A stretch of DNA of 64,000 nt from Candidatus Daviesbacteria bacterium (GCA_016176335.1 JACOXI010000004.1:124001-188000), one strand, 5' to 3'; positions 40,514 to 50,589 are shown, counted from the first letter of the stretch. A program made the numbers and translations. Notes: generated by a model from the sequence alone, not told the origin.

Positions 40514-41692
40514 GCGGATATCCGCGGTTCCTAAAAGTATTCCTCTTTGCAGAGTAAATTCACCGTAGCGGTTATTTATGCTATCAATTGTTTGTATGAC
40601 CTTTTCTTGCCGACTGATTTCAGGCAAAAGACTCAAATTTTGAGGATTTTGTGGCTTCAGATTAGAGATAGACACACCAATCATACGGATCTTACCTCCA
40701 GGCCATATCTGATTAAAAATTTTCCAAGCAGTCTTAAATATCTCCAGCCCGTCATTGATATATGGAATGGTTATCTGCATACTTTCTCCATTAAACACTT
40801 TCCCAGCTGATCGGTACCAACAATGGACAGTTTTACCAACCAATTTTTTCGCCCGCAATCTTCGGGCTATTAATTCTGCTAGCTTAAATAGAATTTGCTT
40901 AATCTCCACCGAATCATCAGTGTCGTGGTCAATGGTGTGCCGGTGGCCTATTGATTTGACCTCTGTTTTTTGCCAAAAAGGAATAATTGGACTCTCATCT
41001 ATTCCCCTGGCCATGTTATACAAGATTTGACTGTAACTTTTAAATGAGGCTAAAAGCCACGGTAAAGGAACCTGGCGCAGAGTCTTGAAGTTAAATATCC
41101 CCATGTTGTTAAGTCTTGTTTTAATCCTTGATCCTATGCCGCAGATTTGATCTAGGTTGATGGTATCCAATATCGCAATGGCTGCTTTTTGATCAGGAAT
41201 AACCACCAAACCATCAGGCTTTTGTAAAGATCCGGCCAGCTTGGCCATTAATTTGTTGTATGAAATCCCAATTGAACAAGTGATCCACTCACCTACTTCT
41301 TGCTGTATACGTTTTTTGATCTCTTGAGCCAATTCTACTGTACCCTGTAACCTGTTACCTGTAACCTCTAGAAACACTTCGTCAATTGAAAATACTTCCA
41401 AATATGGGCTGTAGTCCTTTAAAATACCTAAAAAACGTTTAGTTACCTCCAGATACTTATCAGAATCCCCTTGAACCAAAATAATTTGCGGGCATAATTT
41501 TTTAGCCTCCCATATTTGCATTCCTGTTTTTACTCCAAACTGTTTAGCCTCAATAGAGGCTGCCCCAATTACTGTCCTTTCCATACGATCTCCACCAGTT
41601 ACCCCAATAGGTTTTCCTCTTAATCTGGGATTTGCCTGTTGTTCAACAGTGGCAAAATAGCTGTTAAAATCAATATGGATTATGCTTCGCAT
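40469..41692 (-). CDS. dinB: DNA polymerase IV (Y-family)
   Basis: 407 residues. IHIDFNSYFATVEQQANPRL holds the first catalytic Asp, SIDEVFLEVT the second acidic pair. Little-finger domain and VWYRSAGKVF-like region follow; no clear beta-clamp-binding peptide was identified. Translesion synthesis. Preceded by a small DUF6504-like gene with a palindromic repeat between them. Confidence 0.93.
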   Translation of the reverse strand: MRSIIHIDFNSYFATVEQQANPRLRGKPIGVTGGDRMERTVIGAASIEAKQFGVKTGMQIWEAKKLCPQIILVQGDSDKYLEVTKRFLGILKDYSPYLEVFSIDEVFLEVTGNRLQGTVELAQEIKKRIQQEVGEWITCSIGISYNKLMAKLAGSLQKPDGLVVIPDQKAAIAILDTINLDQICGIGSRIKTRLNNMGIFNFKTLRQVPLPWLLASFKSYSQILYNMARGIDESPIIPFWQKTEVKSIGHRHTIDHDTDDSVEIKQILFKLAELIARRLRAKKLVGKTVHCWYRSAGKVFNGESMQITIPYINDGLEIFKTAWKIFNQIWPGGKIRMIGVSISNLKPQNPQNLSLLPEISRQEKVIQTIDSINNRYGEFTLQRGILLGTADIRRKPNPYLSDRRFKI

Positions 41693-41763
41693 AAGTAGTC
41701 GTCAGCTTTCAGTCTTCAGCTATCAGATTTCTTGTCTGACGACTGACGTCTGATGACTGATAG
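41693..41763. repeat. Intergenic palindromic repeat, copy 2
   Basis: Same family as 7100-7176; fills the gap between the 80-aa gene and dinB. Confidence 0.75.
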
Positions 41764-42006
41764 CTATTCTTCCTCTACTGCCTCTAATATCCACTTCATC
41801 TTACTGGTATCCAACCTTAATCTATAAAAGTTCCCGCCAGATGATACTGAAAAGTGGTAAAAAGTATTGCTGCCATTTTTAGAGGTATGGACTAAATTAA
41901 TTTTTTCCACCTTAATTTGCCTGCCATGCCAGAAGAAATAAGAAGGGTGAATTTGACTGCCTTGAAAAAACACCCAGACATTAACAGGCTCTTGAATTTC
42001 TAGCAT
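41764..42006 (-). CDS. Small DUF6504-like protein upstream of dinB
   Basis: 80 residues: VNVWVFFQGSQIHPSYFFWH, ending in YRLRLDTSKMKWILEAVEEE. The pattern (short beta-rich protein ending 'DxxTxxWxLxxxxD/E') is that of the small proteins found beside Y-family polymerases. Probably co-transcribed with dinB and involved in damage tolerance; function unproven. Confidence 0.65.
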   Translation of the reverse strand: MLEIQEPVNVWVFFQGSQIHPSYFFWHGRQIKVEKINLVHTSKNGSNTFYHFSVSSGGNFYRLRLDTSKMKWILEAVEEE

Positions 42007-42053
42007 AGACTACATTATTACCCAAATAAAATCCGAAAATCAAGAAGTAAACT

Positions 42054-44007
42054 TTATCTACGAAGCAGTCTTTCGAGAAGCGATCTATGATCCTGAGAGG
42101 GTTTACCGCTCAAGTGTCCTATGAGTATTGGTTGGGAGGTCTCTACTCTTTGTATTCTTCTTGCCAAGATCTGATCTGGGGTTAAATGACCAAACTCCAG
42201 TTCAACCCAAATCATATCTTCCCTGATAGCCAAAGCTGTAGCTAAAGGGTTACTTTGAGCTCCCCCTTTAGGTTCTCTAATAATCTTGTCTATTAGACCT
42301 CTCTCCGCTAAGAAACTGGCTGTGGGTTTCATTCCTTCGGCTGTCCTGATGATATCCTCATAAGTAGGATTTTATATAATATTTGTGCTGCTGATCTGGG
42401 TTCTGCCACATACTCCTGGGCGCCTTCTAACATAGCCGCATAATCAGTTGTAAAATCCAAAGCTAGGTGTCCTCCGCTACCGCCTACCCCTATCAGGTAG
42501 CCACTGGTAAAATAAGGAAAGTCCAATTGAGCTTTTAAACCGTAGGCAATCCCTCTAAATTGAGTAGCTAACTCATCCTCTATTTTAGGCCTGGCACCAA
42601 AAGTGTGAACAAATGTAGTAATTTGATACTTTAATCTTTCTGCATACGATATTACTGCTAACTCATATTGATAATCCCAGGCAGTAGGATTAGAGTGAGA
42701 TTGATCTATGGAGATTTTTCCATCGGGTCTTTGAATATAGCTGGGTTGATTACCTATCACCATTCTCATCAACCTTTTTGAGAGTCTGGGATCATCAATA
42801 TAGGCTAAAGCGGCTACTATAGGAGGATACCTTAGATATTTGCTATCGTCTCTCCCGCTTGCTACTTTACCTGAAAACAGAGGTACAAAACCATCAAAAG
42901 TATGTTGCAGGATGTATAAAGTGTCTGGCCGCCTAAGATCCCCGCTTAAAACCTTATGCTGATCCCAGACTGTTTCTGGTTTAATTGGAATAAATACCAT
43001 TGGTAAATCTGCTCTTCGGTGTGACCTTAATACTCTACCTGGTCTAAAAGGTACATGAAAACCATTATGATCAAAATTTATACCGGTAATTTCACGATGA
43101 TGTCTCGGTTTAGCAGGGGGTTGATCGGCATTAACTATAATATCCAGCTTCCTTTGCAAATAATTCAAGAGCTCTGCCAGATTATTTAGAATAACATGCA
43201 CAGCTCTATTGTTTTCAAAACTATTTTCCACTGTTTGAGCCTCGGCAGGTGGTGTTTTACTCTCATATTCGCCAATAACATCAGGACCGGCAAAACCCAT
43301 ATTGCTATTTACCATACCAATTACCGAGTCTGCCATCGGTAATCCGCTGGCAGTCAGACCTCCCCAAACATTTCCCACCAGTACAAACACCAAGGGCTGG
43401 TTAGTTTCTTTCTTAAACTGGTTTAGAGCATGAACAGTTCTTTTCATTTCTCTTAAGCCGCTACTCCTTCTTGTTGTCTTTGTCCACCCGAAGCACAAAC
43501 TACAATCATAGGCACATTAGCTTGGATAGCCAAATTCTTAGCTCTAATAAATTTTTCTCCGGCTACCACCCCCGAAGTACCAGCCATAAACTCCCAATTA
43601 AAAATAATTCCCATAAAATTATTTTTACCCAAAGTACCAATCCCGTATGAGACTGCTTCATTTCTACCTTTTTGGCGTTCCTTAGCCATTTTCTGCTCAT
43701 AGGTCTCAACTGTTCCATCAGGTAATACTCTTTTTAAGCCTACGGGATCTTTGATAACTACTAAGTCACCATCTAATTCACGGAGATGAACAGCTCTCCT
43801 AAAAGACTGCATAAAGGCTGGAACATCAATTTTCGGCCTCCCTTCCAAAAAATGTAAATTTCTAAACAAGGCTAGAGAAGCATCCCCCGGATGATCGCCA
43901 ATAATATCAGGGGGAATGTTGGGTCCGTCAGCTTCCGGGTTTGTTGCACTCATTTTAGGGGGTATCTTAACAGAAAAAATTCTGCTAGTAAATGATGGCT
44001 CTTGCAT
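42054..44007 (-). pseudogene. accDA: Fused acetyl-CoA carboxylase carboxyltransferase beta-alpha, two frameshifts
   Basis: Read through two -1 shifts this is a 651-residue AccD-AccA fusion. Part 1 (44007-43453): AccD-like GIGTLGKNNFMGIIFNWEF, ASGGQRQQEG. Part 2 (from about 43460): LREMKRTVHALNQF, FAGPDVIGEYE, then AccA-like SGYLIGVGGSGGHLALDF. Part 3 (to 42054): PTYEDIIRTAEGMKPTASFL, GGAQSNPLATA. Breaks are at about 43455 (TT, expect TTT) and 42370-42373 (A4, expect A5). No slippery heptamer is visible at either site. The Cys4 zinc finger of AccD is absent. Sequencing error or real decay. Confidence 0.75.
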
Positions 44008-44055
44008 TTTCTTATAAGGCCTGATATATAATAAACCCTCTGCCTGCTTTTAAAT

Positions 44056-44928
44056 ATGCCGGCACAGTTTGAATTAGAACCATCCGAAGCTGCCTTAGAA
44101 AAAAGAGCCTCCCGCTCTAATGTAATGATTCACGGAACAATCGGTAATGAATTTGCCGGGAAAGTAGCAATAGTTACAGGTGCCAGTAAATTAGAACCAA
44201 TGGGTATTGGGGCTGCTACAGCAATAGAGCTTGCCAGGAGAGGTTTGAGAGCTGTCACTATAACTTCCACTCTGGAAAGTGAATCTCGAGCTAAAGAAAC
44301 TGCCAAAAGAATTGCTCAAGAGGGAACCTACGTTTTATGGATGGGGGTAGACCATCGCCAAACAGTCGATAATATAGCAGTTGTTGAAGAAACTGTTGGA
44401 AAGTTTGGAGAAGTAAATTACTTAGTTGGCAATGCGGGCAGAATGCACATTAAACCATTACTTCGGGAAACTCATGAAGCCATTGATGATGATCTTAGTT
44501 TGATGTTAGGGGCTCATGCCCATATGTCCAAAGCTTTAATTGATATTTGTCGACGCACTAAGACCTTAGATAGATTACATGGGATTGTTTTTGTGGGAAG
44601 TGTAATTGGGGATTTAGGAAGCATAGGTCAGATTGGTTACGGGACAGCTAAATCAGGGATAGATGGATTAGTAAGAAACCTTTATTTAGAACTGGGACAT
44701 TACGGAACTCGTGTCAATGCCATTCATCCTGGTTTTGTAGCTACAGAAATGACACAAGCTTTGCAGGGTGAACAGGGAGAAGCTTTTGCCCAAAAAAGGA
44801 TTGTCCTAGGAAGAATGGCCCAACCTGAGGAAATTGCTAAAACCGTAGCATTTTTATTAGGACCAGATGCAAGCTATATTACTGGAACTTCACTGGTAGT
44901 TGATGGTGGATTAAAATTTTTTGGATAA
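44056..44928 (+). CDS. fabG: 3-oxoacyl-ACP reductase-like SDR
   Basis: 290 residues. TGASKLEPMGIG (41-52) is the Rossmann Gly motif, Ser182 and Y195-G-T-A-K199 the catalytic triad, with VDGG near the C-terminus, all as in FabG. A 30-residue N-terminal extension is unusual. TATAAT about 25 nt upstream; divergent from accDA and 2 nt before the next gene, so part of one cluster. Confidence 0.85.
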   Translation: MPAQFELEPSEAALEKRASRSNVMIHGTIGNEFAGKVAIVTGASKLEPMGIGAATAIELARRGLRAVTITSTLESESRAKETAKRIAQEGTYVLWMGVDHRQTVDNIAVVEETVGKFGEVNYLVGNAGRMHIKPLLRETHEAIDDDLSLMLGAHAHMSKALIDICRRTKTLDRLHGIVFVGSVIGDLGSIGQIGYGTAKSGIDGLVRNLYLELGHYGTRVNAIHPGFVATEMTQALQGEQGEAFAQKRIVLGRMAQPEEIAKTVAFLLGPDASYITGTSLVVDGGLKFFG

Positions 44929-44930
44929 AT

Positions 44931-46538
44931 ATGGAATCAGATAGAGAATTAACATCAAACAACTTACCTCTGGCTGGAAAAACTGCATTCGTTACAGGAG
45001 GAAATCGTGATATTGGTGCAGGAACAATTCGAGCATTGGCTCGTCTTGGAATAAGTAGAGTAGGCAGTATTCATCGAGATGAAAGAAAGGCAAAACGTGA
45101 GCCAGATGTTGTTAATTATGCTGCTGCACATGGGACAGATGTTAAATTTACTCTCGGAGATATTACGACACCTGAAGGTATACAAACAATTGCAAATATG
45201 ACAAACACTGAACTTGGAGGAAATTTAGATATATTAGTATTAAATACTTCTGGCCAAGGAAGAGATGTAAATGTAGTTGCTGCGAATGCAATTGTTGACG
45301 CTCTTTTACCCAAAATGAATCCGGGTGGAACAATTATGTTCAGACAAAGTGTTCCGGGGCATTATTATGAAGAACTTAGGCAACAAGGACGAGAAGGAGA
45401 AATTCCAGAGTTTTATAGAGGAATTGCAGAAGTAAAAGGTGAAGGAGAGAAAACACTTCGTGCAAGAATTCCTGAGTTTAATGCCAAAGGGATAAGATTT
45501 TTAGTAGATTGTCCCCCTGAGGTTGCGGGTACAGGTAATATTAGATTATTTACCCGATTCGATAGAAGTTTTTCTGAAAAACACCGAGCACTTCTAGCAT
45601 CTTTAGGACTTCCTCATATTATTCCTATCGAAGCAGTTGCACATGTATCTTCTCAAATGCTTGCAAATTCAAATCTGCCAACTGGGTATATAGAACTTTA
45701 CAGAGAAACTCGAGATGTGCGCGGACCGCTTTCAAGATTCTATACGGATAGAACAACATATGCAGATCAAGTTAATGACAGATATAATTTTGCCACATTT
45801 ACAGTTCCAGAAACACACACTGATCGAAGTAATGAACCAGCGAATATAGAAGCCATCGAGTTTACGCAGGAAGGTGCAGTTGCCACAACTCACATAACAA
45901 AAGCTCATGCAAAAGATCATTTTAGAGATGAAGTTGGTTTAAATCCTCTTCCTTTGCATAAACAGGTACGAACAGTAGTAGAAGTTGCAGGTGCGATAGT
46001 AAATAATGGGTCAGATTCACCAAAACGAGTAAGACTTTCTTCATTTGATGGAATACAGTGCATGGGAGCAATTATTCCAGGAACAACAATGGAAACAAGA
46101 ATTACTGTGACGGATCGAAACGATACTTCAATGACCTTTGATGTCCAAATTTCGCGCGATGGAAAACCAGTCACTTCAATGCAACAAGTAACTTGTATTG
46201 TAGAAGATGCCCCATCCTTGGAACAGGAATTACGGGAAAAGTTCTTATTAGAGGATCAAATTATAGAAACAGCAGCGCAAATGGCAGGAATGTTATCTTG
46301 GAATGCAAATCAAGGGCAGGATTTTTCCCCGCTATTTTTATCAGTGGGTTCGGGCAGATTTTTTGAAAGAGCAAAGGCTGGAGATATCCTAACAGGATTA
46401 ATTAACACCAGACCAACAAGGAGAGGGTCAGACTCAGATGTGCTAATGATAACTGATGGAAGAGAATTAGCAGATATAAGGAGAATTAACTCTATCGTTG
46501 TAAGAACTAATGTTGTCAGAAGAATTTTAGGAATTTAA
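44931..46538 (+). CDS. Enoyl-reductase-like SDR fused to a double hotdog dehydratase-like region
   Basis: 535 residues. Residues 15-270 form an SDR with TGGNRDIGAG and Y162-x6-K169, the spacing typical of FabI enoyl-ACP reductase rather than the YxxxK of FabG. Residues about 305-425 resemble FabZ/MaoC hotdog (His330 in KDHF, Glu351 in VVEVAG, GTTMETRITV). Residues 427-530 look like a second, degenerate hotdog. Expected role: dehydration and enoyl reduction in chain elongation. I know of no standard FAS protein with this order. Confidence 0.65.
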   Translation: MESDRELTSNNLPLAGKTAFVTGGNRDIGAGTIRALARLGISRVGSIHRDERKAKREPDVVNYAAAHGTDVKFTLGDITTPEGIQTIANMTNTELGGNLDILVLNTSGQGRDVNVVAANAIVDALLPKMNPGGTIMFRQSVPGHYYEELRQQGREGEIPEFYRGIAEVKGEGEKTLRARIPEFNAKGIRFLVDCPPEVAGTGNIRLFTRFDRSFSEKHRALLASLGLPHIIPIEAVAHVSSQMLANSNLPTGYIELYRETRDVRGPLSRFYTDRTTYADQVNDRYNFATFTVPETHTDRSNEPANIEAIEFTQEGAVATTHITKAHAKDHFRDEVGLNPLPLHKQVRTVVEVAGAIVNNGSDSPKRVRLSSFDGIQCMGAIIPGTTMETRITVTDRNDTSMTFDVQISRDGKPVTSMQQVTCIVEDAPSLEQELREKFLLEDQIIETAAQMAGMLSWNANQGQDFSPLFLSVGSGRFFERAKAGDILTGLINTRPTRRGSDSDVLMITDGRELADIRRINSIVVRTNVVRRILGI

Positions 46539-46563
46539 TTTTGAAAGAAGTTATATAAAAAAT

Positions 46564-47934
46564 ATGTCAGGATATGTTGAATCATCTACATATTGGGAAT
46601 CTGCCAGAGCCAGAGGTGTGACTTTAAACAGAACTCCCGAAACTCGGGTAGTTGTAACCGGGATAGAGGCTATGACTCCTTTAGGATATCTCTCGGAAAC
46701 CATGCAAGCATTCCGGGAAAGTCGATCAGGGGTAATTTCCAGGGAAGTTGGAAATTGTCATACCAGACTTCAGGCCCCTCTTCCTGAATTATTTGATCCG
46801 ATGAGTGAGCTTACTAGAGAAGAGAGAAAAATGATGGGCTTTTTAGGTGCAATGGAGGTTGTGATTGCTCGAAGAGCCGGCAAAGCAGCAGGAGTAATTG
46901 GAGAAAATGGCCGATTATTGGATAGGGTAGCTCATAAAAATAGGGTTGGGGCATGGATTGGCAGCGGTATTGCAGAAGCTCCATATTTAATTGAGGTGGA
47001 TAAACACTTGCATCGGGAAGTTAATGGTGTGGTAGATCCGGTGGCAAACTCCCGCCGTATTTCACCGACCTTAGCAGTCAGAGTTTTTCCAGAAGAACCA
47101 AATGGAGATGTAGCAAGATTACTTGGTTTATCAGGAGAAAGTGGTAACACTGTCGAAGCTTGTGCTACAGGCGCTTCCAATATATATCATGGATATAAGT
47201 CAATCTTAAGTGGAGAAAATGATATTGTTTTTGTCGGAGGTTTTGAAGAAACTCTTAGGGAGCATGCCAGAATGGTTCTTGGTATTTTTGCCGGTATTAA
47301 CGCTCTATCTACCAGAAACGATAGCCCGGAAACTGCCAGTAGGCCATTTGATAGTGGTAGGGATGGTTTTGTGGCAGCTTCCGGTGGAGCATTGTTAGTT
47401 TTAGAGGGATTAAATCACGCATTAAGAAGGGAGGCCCCAATTTTGGCTGAAGTTTTAGGAGCAGCCAAATCAATTGATGGGCATGCTAAGACCGAATCAC
47501 TCCCACTTCGGATTGCAGATACTATTGCCCAAGCACTTTATGATCCTTCTACAGGAGGACTTTGGAAACCTGACGGGTTTTTTGCTCATGCTACTTCCAC
47601 CCAAATAGGCGATAAAAATGAAGCTGAAGCTTTTCAGCTTGTTTTTGGTGATGAAACTGGAGATATTCCGGTTACTGCCATTAAATCGTTTATAGGGCAT
47701 ACTTTAGGAGGAGCTGGAGCTGTTAATGCTGCCGTAGCAATACAATCTTTACTGGATGGAGAAATTCCTCATATTCTGAACTTACAAAACCCCGATCCTG
47801 AAATTACTAACGCAGTAAAGATGACCTTTGTCAGAAATCATTTTATGAAACATCCGATGAGAACTGCATTAGCAGTGGCTTATGGTTTTGGCGGGTATAA
47901 TTGTGCATTACTACTTGGGAGGTATATACCTTAA
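46564..47934 (+). CDS. fabF: Beta-ketoacyl-ACP synthase (KAS II type)
   Basis: 456 residues. Cys200 in TVEACATGASN, His342 in FFAHATST and His379 in SFIGHTLGGAG complete the C-H-H triad of condensing KAS I/II enzymes. The N-terminus has VVTGIEAMTPLG. Condenses malonyl-ACP with an acyl chain. 26 nt after the fusion gene, 2 nt before the methyltransferase. Confidence 0.9.
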   Translation: MSGYVESSTYWESARARGVTLNRTPETRVVVTGIEAMTPLGYLSETMQAFRESRSGVISREVGNCHTRLQAPLPELFDPMSELTREERKMMGFLGAMEVVIARRAGKAAGVIGENGRLLDRVAHKNRVGAWIGSGIAEAPYLIEVDKHLHREVNGVVDPVANSRRISPTLAVRVFPEEPNGDVARLLGLSGESGNTVEACATGASNIYHGYKSILSGENDIVFVGGFEETLREHARMVLGIFAGINALSTRNDSPETASRPFDSGRDGFVAASGGALLVLEGLNHALRREAPILAEVLGAAKSIDGHAKTESLPLRIADTIAQALYDPSTGGLWKPDGFFAHATSTQIGDKNEAEAFQLVFGDETGDIPVTAIKSFIGHTLGGAGAVNAAVAIQSLLDGEIPHILNLQNPDPEITNAVKMTFVRNHFMKHPMRTALAVAYGFGGYNCALLLGRYIP

Positions 47935-47936
47935 TT

Positions 47937-48803
47937 ATGGCAGCCGAAGATAACGCCTCTAGAATTAATCATCCTTTCCAAGATGGCAGAATGAATTTTA
48001 CTGCTTTCTCCCGCTGTCTCGAATACCGTAGAGAGGTTGCAGAGTTAATGTTGGAAGCTTTGCCTTATCTTCCAGAAAGATTTACTCAGGTTGATATTGG
48101 TGCAGGGAATGGTCTAGGCACTCAAGTAACAAAAGGAATGACAGAAGTATTTTTACGGAGGGCAGCAGTCTACGGTATAGATCCTGACCCGTATGCCATA
48201 GCGCAAGCTTCCAAAGATACCCCATCTTCTGAAAGGTGTGAAATTGCTTTCATAGAAGGATTTGGTCAGGACATTGAAACTTTAGTGGCAGGCAGAATTC
48301 CTAAGGAAGGGGCTGATATGGTATCTATATTAGATGCAGTGCATGAATTTCCACCTGATGCTCAGTTCCCCATTATACAAGCTGGGGCACGGGTTTTAAG
48401 ACCTGGTGGAATCTTTGTGATGAATAGTACTTTTACCTCAATTGCTACGGAGGAAAACCCGGCTGCATGGGGTTTCCCGGCAGTAAAAGCAGCATTAAAG
48501 TTTGGAGGAAGGAAGGCCAAACAACCAGGTCTTCTTCAGAGGCCTCCGGAAGAATATACACAAATGCTTCGAAACACGGGCTTAGAGGTAATTTATTATC
48601 AGGTTGTAGGTGTAACATTACCAACCAGTGCAATGGTAGCTATTTGTCAGTATCCGGGATTTGTAGAAGGTGTCAGAAAAAGTTTTGTATTTGATAATGA
48701 GCCAACCTTGGAGCAGTTAAGCGAGGAGCTTCAGATACGTTATGGGAAATCTAGGCCGCTGCCGCGTAAATGGGTTCGATGGATTGGTCAAAAACCTGCT
48801 TAA
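47937..48803 (+). CDS. Class I SAM-dependent methyltransferase
   Basis: 288 residues from ATG 47937. VDIGAGNGLGTQV is SAM motif I, YGIDPDPYAIAQA motif II, ADMVSILDAVHEF the post-II region, and RVLRPGGIFVMNSTF motif III. The substrate is unknown; last in the FAS-like cluster, so a lipid or acyl product is a reasonable guess. The start at 47901 would overlap fabF. Confidence 0.8.
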   Translation: MAAEDNASRINHPFQDGRMNFTAFSRCLEYRREVAELMLEALPYLPERFTQVDIGAGNGLGTQVTKGMTEVFLRRAAVYGIDPDPYAIAQASKDTPSSERCEIAFIEGFGQDIETLVAGRIPKEGADMVSILDAVHEFPPDAQFPIIQAGARVLRPGGIFVMNSTFTSIATEENPAAWGFPAVKAALKFGGRKAKQPGLLQRPPEEYTQMLRNTGLEVIYYQVVGVTLPTSAMVAICQYPGFVEGVRKSFVFDNEPTLEQLSEELQIRYGKSRPLPRKWVRWIGQKPA

Positions 48804-48829
48804 CTTCTTAATGGTAGAATATATGGTTC

Positions 48830-50539
48830 ATGAGCAAGTTTAACATTACCTTAGGACTTCTGTTTTTCCTGTTCGTTATTCCCTGTATCATGTTTCCTGC
48901 CTATGCTATAGTTGATCCCCTGTCTGTTCCCAATAACAAATTTGGCATCCATATTATCTCCGCCACCCCCAATGAATCCTCTCCTGCTGCCCAGCTTGTC
49001 AATACCAACGGAGACTGGGGTTATCTGACCTTCCTCATAGAGAGTAAGGATAGAAATGAAAATAAATGGCAGACATTTTTTAATGATCTAAGGAGGCGTC
49101 ACCTTATTCCCATTGTTAGACTGGCCACAAAACCCGTCAATGAGCATTGGGAAAAACCCTATGAGGGGGAGGAAGAAGCTTGGGCAGATTTTTTAGATAA
49201 ATTAAATTGGCCTACCAAAAACAGATACATTGTCATTTATAATGAACCTAACCATGGCAAAGAATGGGGCAATGTTGTTGATCCTGCCACATATGCCAAA
49301 GTTTTGGATAAAACCATTGATGCTTTAAAAGAAAAATCTCCGGATTTCTTTGTAATGAATGCCGGCTTTGATGCTTCAGCCCCACACCAACCACCCAATT
49401 ACTTTGATGAGGTTAGTTTCCTGTCGGAAATGGATAAGTCTGTCCCGGGTATATTTGAAAAACTGGATGGATGGGTTTCACACTCCTATCCTAATCCCGA
49501 GTTTGCAGGTTCACCAAATGGAATCGGGCGAGGAACAGTTAGAACCTGGTTTTGGGAACTGCAGCAATTAAGGATTCTGGGAGTAACTAAAAATCTTCCT
49601 GTTTTCATAACTGAAACAGGTTGGAAACATGCCGAGGGGTTAGTGTATAATCCCAACTTTCCAGCTGAAGACACTATTGCAAATTATTACAGAAATGCTT
49701 TTGAGGATGCTTGGTCCGCCCAACGTATTGTGGCTGTAACTCCTTTTATACTCAATTACCAGCAATTCCCCTTTGACCATTTCTCTTTCAAAAAAGTTAA
49801 CTCCGACAGCTTTTATACTTCTTTCCAAACTATAAAAGATCTGCCCAAGACAAAGGGACAGCCCATATGGGAAAACTTAGCAAAGCTGACTAAGGGTGAA
49901 GTTTATTCTTCTGTGGTGGCAGGAGAAACATATACTATCTACCTTACATTTGAGAATGTTGGTCAATCCATTTGGAATGGCTCCACAGGTGATCAGGTAA
50001 GATTGATTCCTTTGGAAGGAGGAAAAGAATTAGGTATTTCAGAAATTGAATTACCCAAGGATAAAAAGATTGAACCAGGTCAAAACTATACTTTTACCAT
50101 TAAACTCAAAGCTCCTAAAAGCGGCTCTTTTAAAGTATCTTTAAATTTATTTGAGGGTCAAAAACCATTTAATTCAAAGCCTTTACAATTTACCACCCAG
50201 GTTAAAGCACCTGTCATCTTAAAAATCCTGACCAAATTAAAATGGAAGGATTCGGCAGCAGGAGAGTATATTTTGAAAACCTCTGGGGCAATCGGTGAAT
50301 CCACCCAAAAGGTGATTATAAATTCGGCCGGCAGATCCGAACAATTTGAAGCCAGGTACCTGTTGCCTGATTACACCTTTAAATTCAGTTTGGAAAGACC
50401 CAACTACAAACTTCAAACCATCCAACAAACTCTCAAAAGCGGTGAAAATACCCTTAATTTTGGAGAACTCCAACCTGATCTTATATCAAATATCTTTAAT
50501 CCTTTAGAGCTTTGGAAACTTCTTCCCTTTTCAAAATAA
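48830..50539 (+). CDS. Secreted glycoside-hydrolase-like TIM-barrel protein
   Basis: 569 residues. A signal peptide (LGLLFFLFVIPCIMFPAYA) is followed by a barrel with the acid/base Glu in IVIYNEPNHG and the nucleophile Glu in VFITETGWKH, as in clan A hydrolases (GH5/GH39-like). An Ig-like domain (about 370-465) and a C-terminal carboxypeptidase-regulatory-like fold follow. Probably degrades or remodels an external polysaccharide. TAGAAT ends 9 nt before the ATG. Confidence 0.78.
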   Translation: MSKFNITLGLLFFLFVIPCIMFPAYAIVDPLSVPNNKFGIHIISATPNESSPAAQLVNTNGDWGYLTFLIESKDRNENKWQTFFNDLRRRHLIPIVRLATKPVNEHWEKPYEGEEEAWADFLDKLNWPTKNRYIVIYNEPNHGKEWGNVVDPATYAKVLDKTIDALKEKSPDFFVMNAGFDASAPHQPPNYFDEVSFLSEMDKSVPGIFEKLDGWVSHSYPNPEFAGSPNGIGRGTVRTWFWELQQLRILGVTKNLPVFITETGWKHAEGLVYNPNFPAEDTIANYYRNAFEDAWSAQRIVAVTPFILNYQQFPFDHFSFKKVNSDSFYTSFQTIKDLPKTKGQPIWENLAKLTKGEVYSSVVAGETYTIYLTFENVGQSIWNGSTGDQVRLIPLEGGKELGISEIELPKDKKIEPGQNYTFTIKLKAPKSGSFKVSLNLFEGQKPFNSKPLQFTTQVKAPVILKILTKLKWKDSAAGEYILKTSGAIGESTQKVIINSAGRSEQFEARYLLPDYTFKFSLERPNYKLQTIQQTLKSGENTLNFGELQPDLISNIFNPLELWKLLPFSK

Positions 50540-50566
50540 ATCCTGAGCGTAGTCGAAGGATTGCTA
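50540..50566. repeat. Short palindrome AATCCTGAG...CGAAGGATT
   Basis: Imperfect inverted repeat right after the glycoside-hydrolase stop; same family as at about 9968 and inside 23583-23676. Confidence 0.6.
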
Positions 50567-50589
50567 TATTTTGATCCACTTTGTCCCAG

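Noticed and set aside
43440..43470. Programmed -1 frameshifting in accDA
   Set aside because: Neither break has an X-XXY-YYZ slippery heptamer; single-base loss in a homopolymer explains both.
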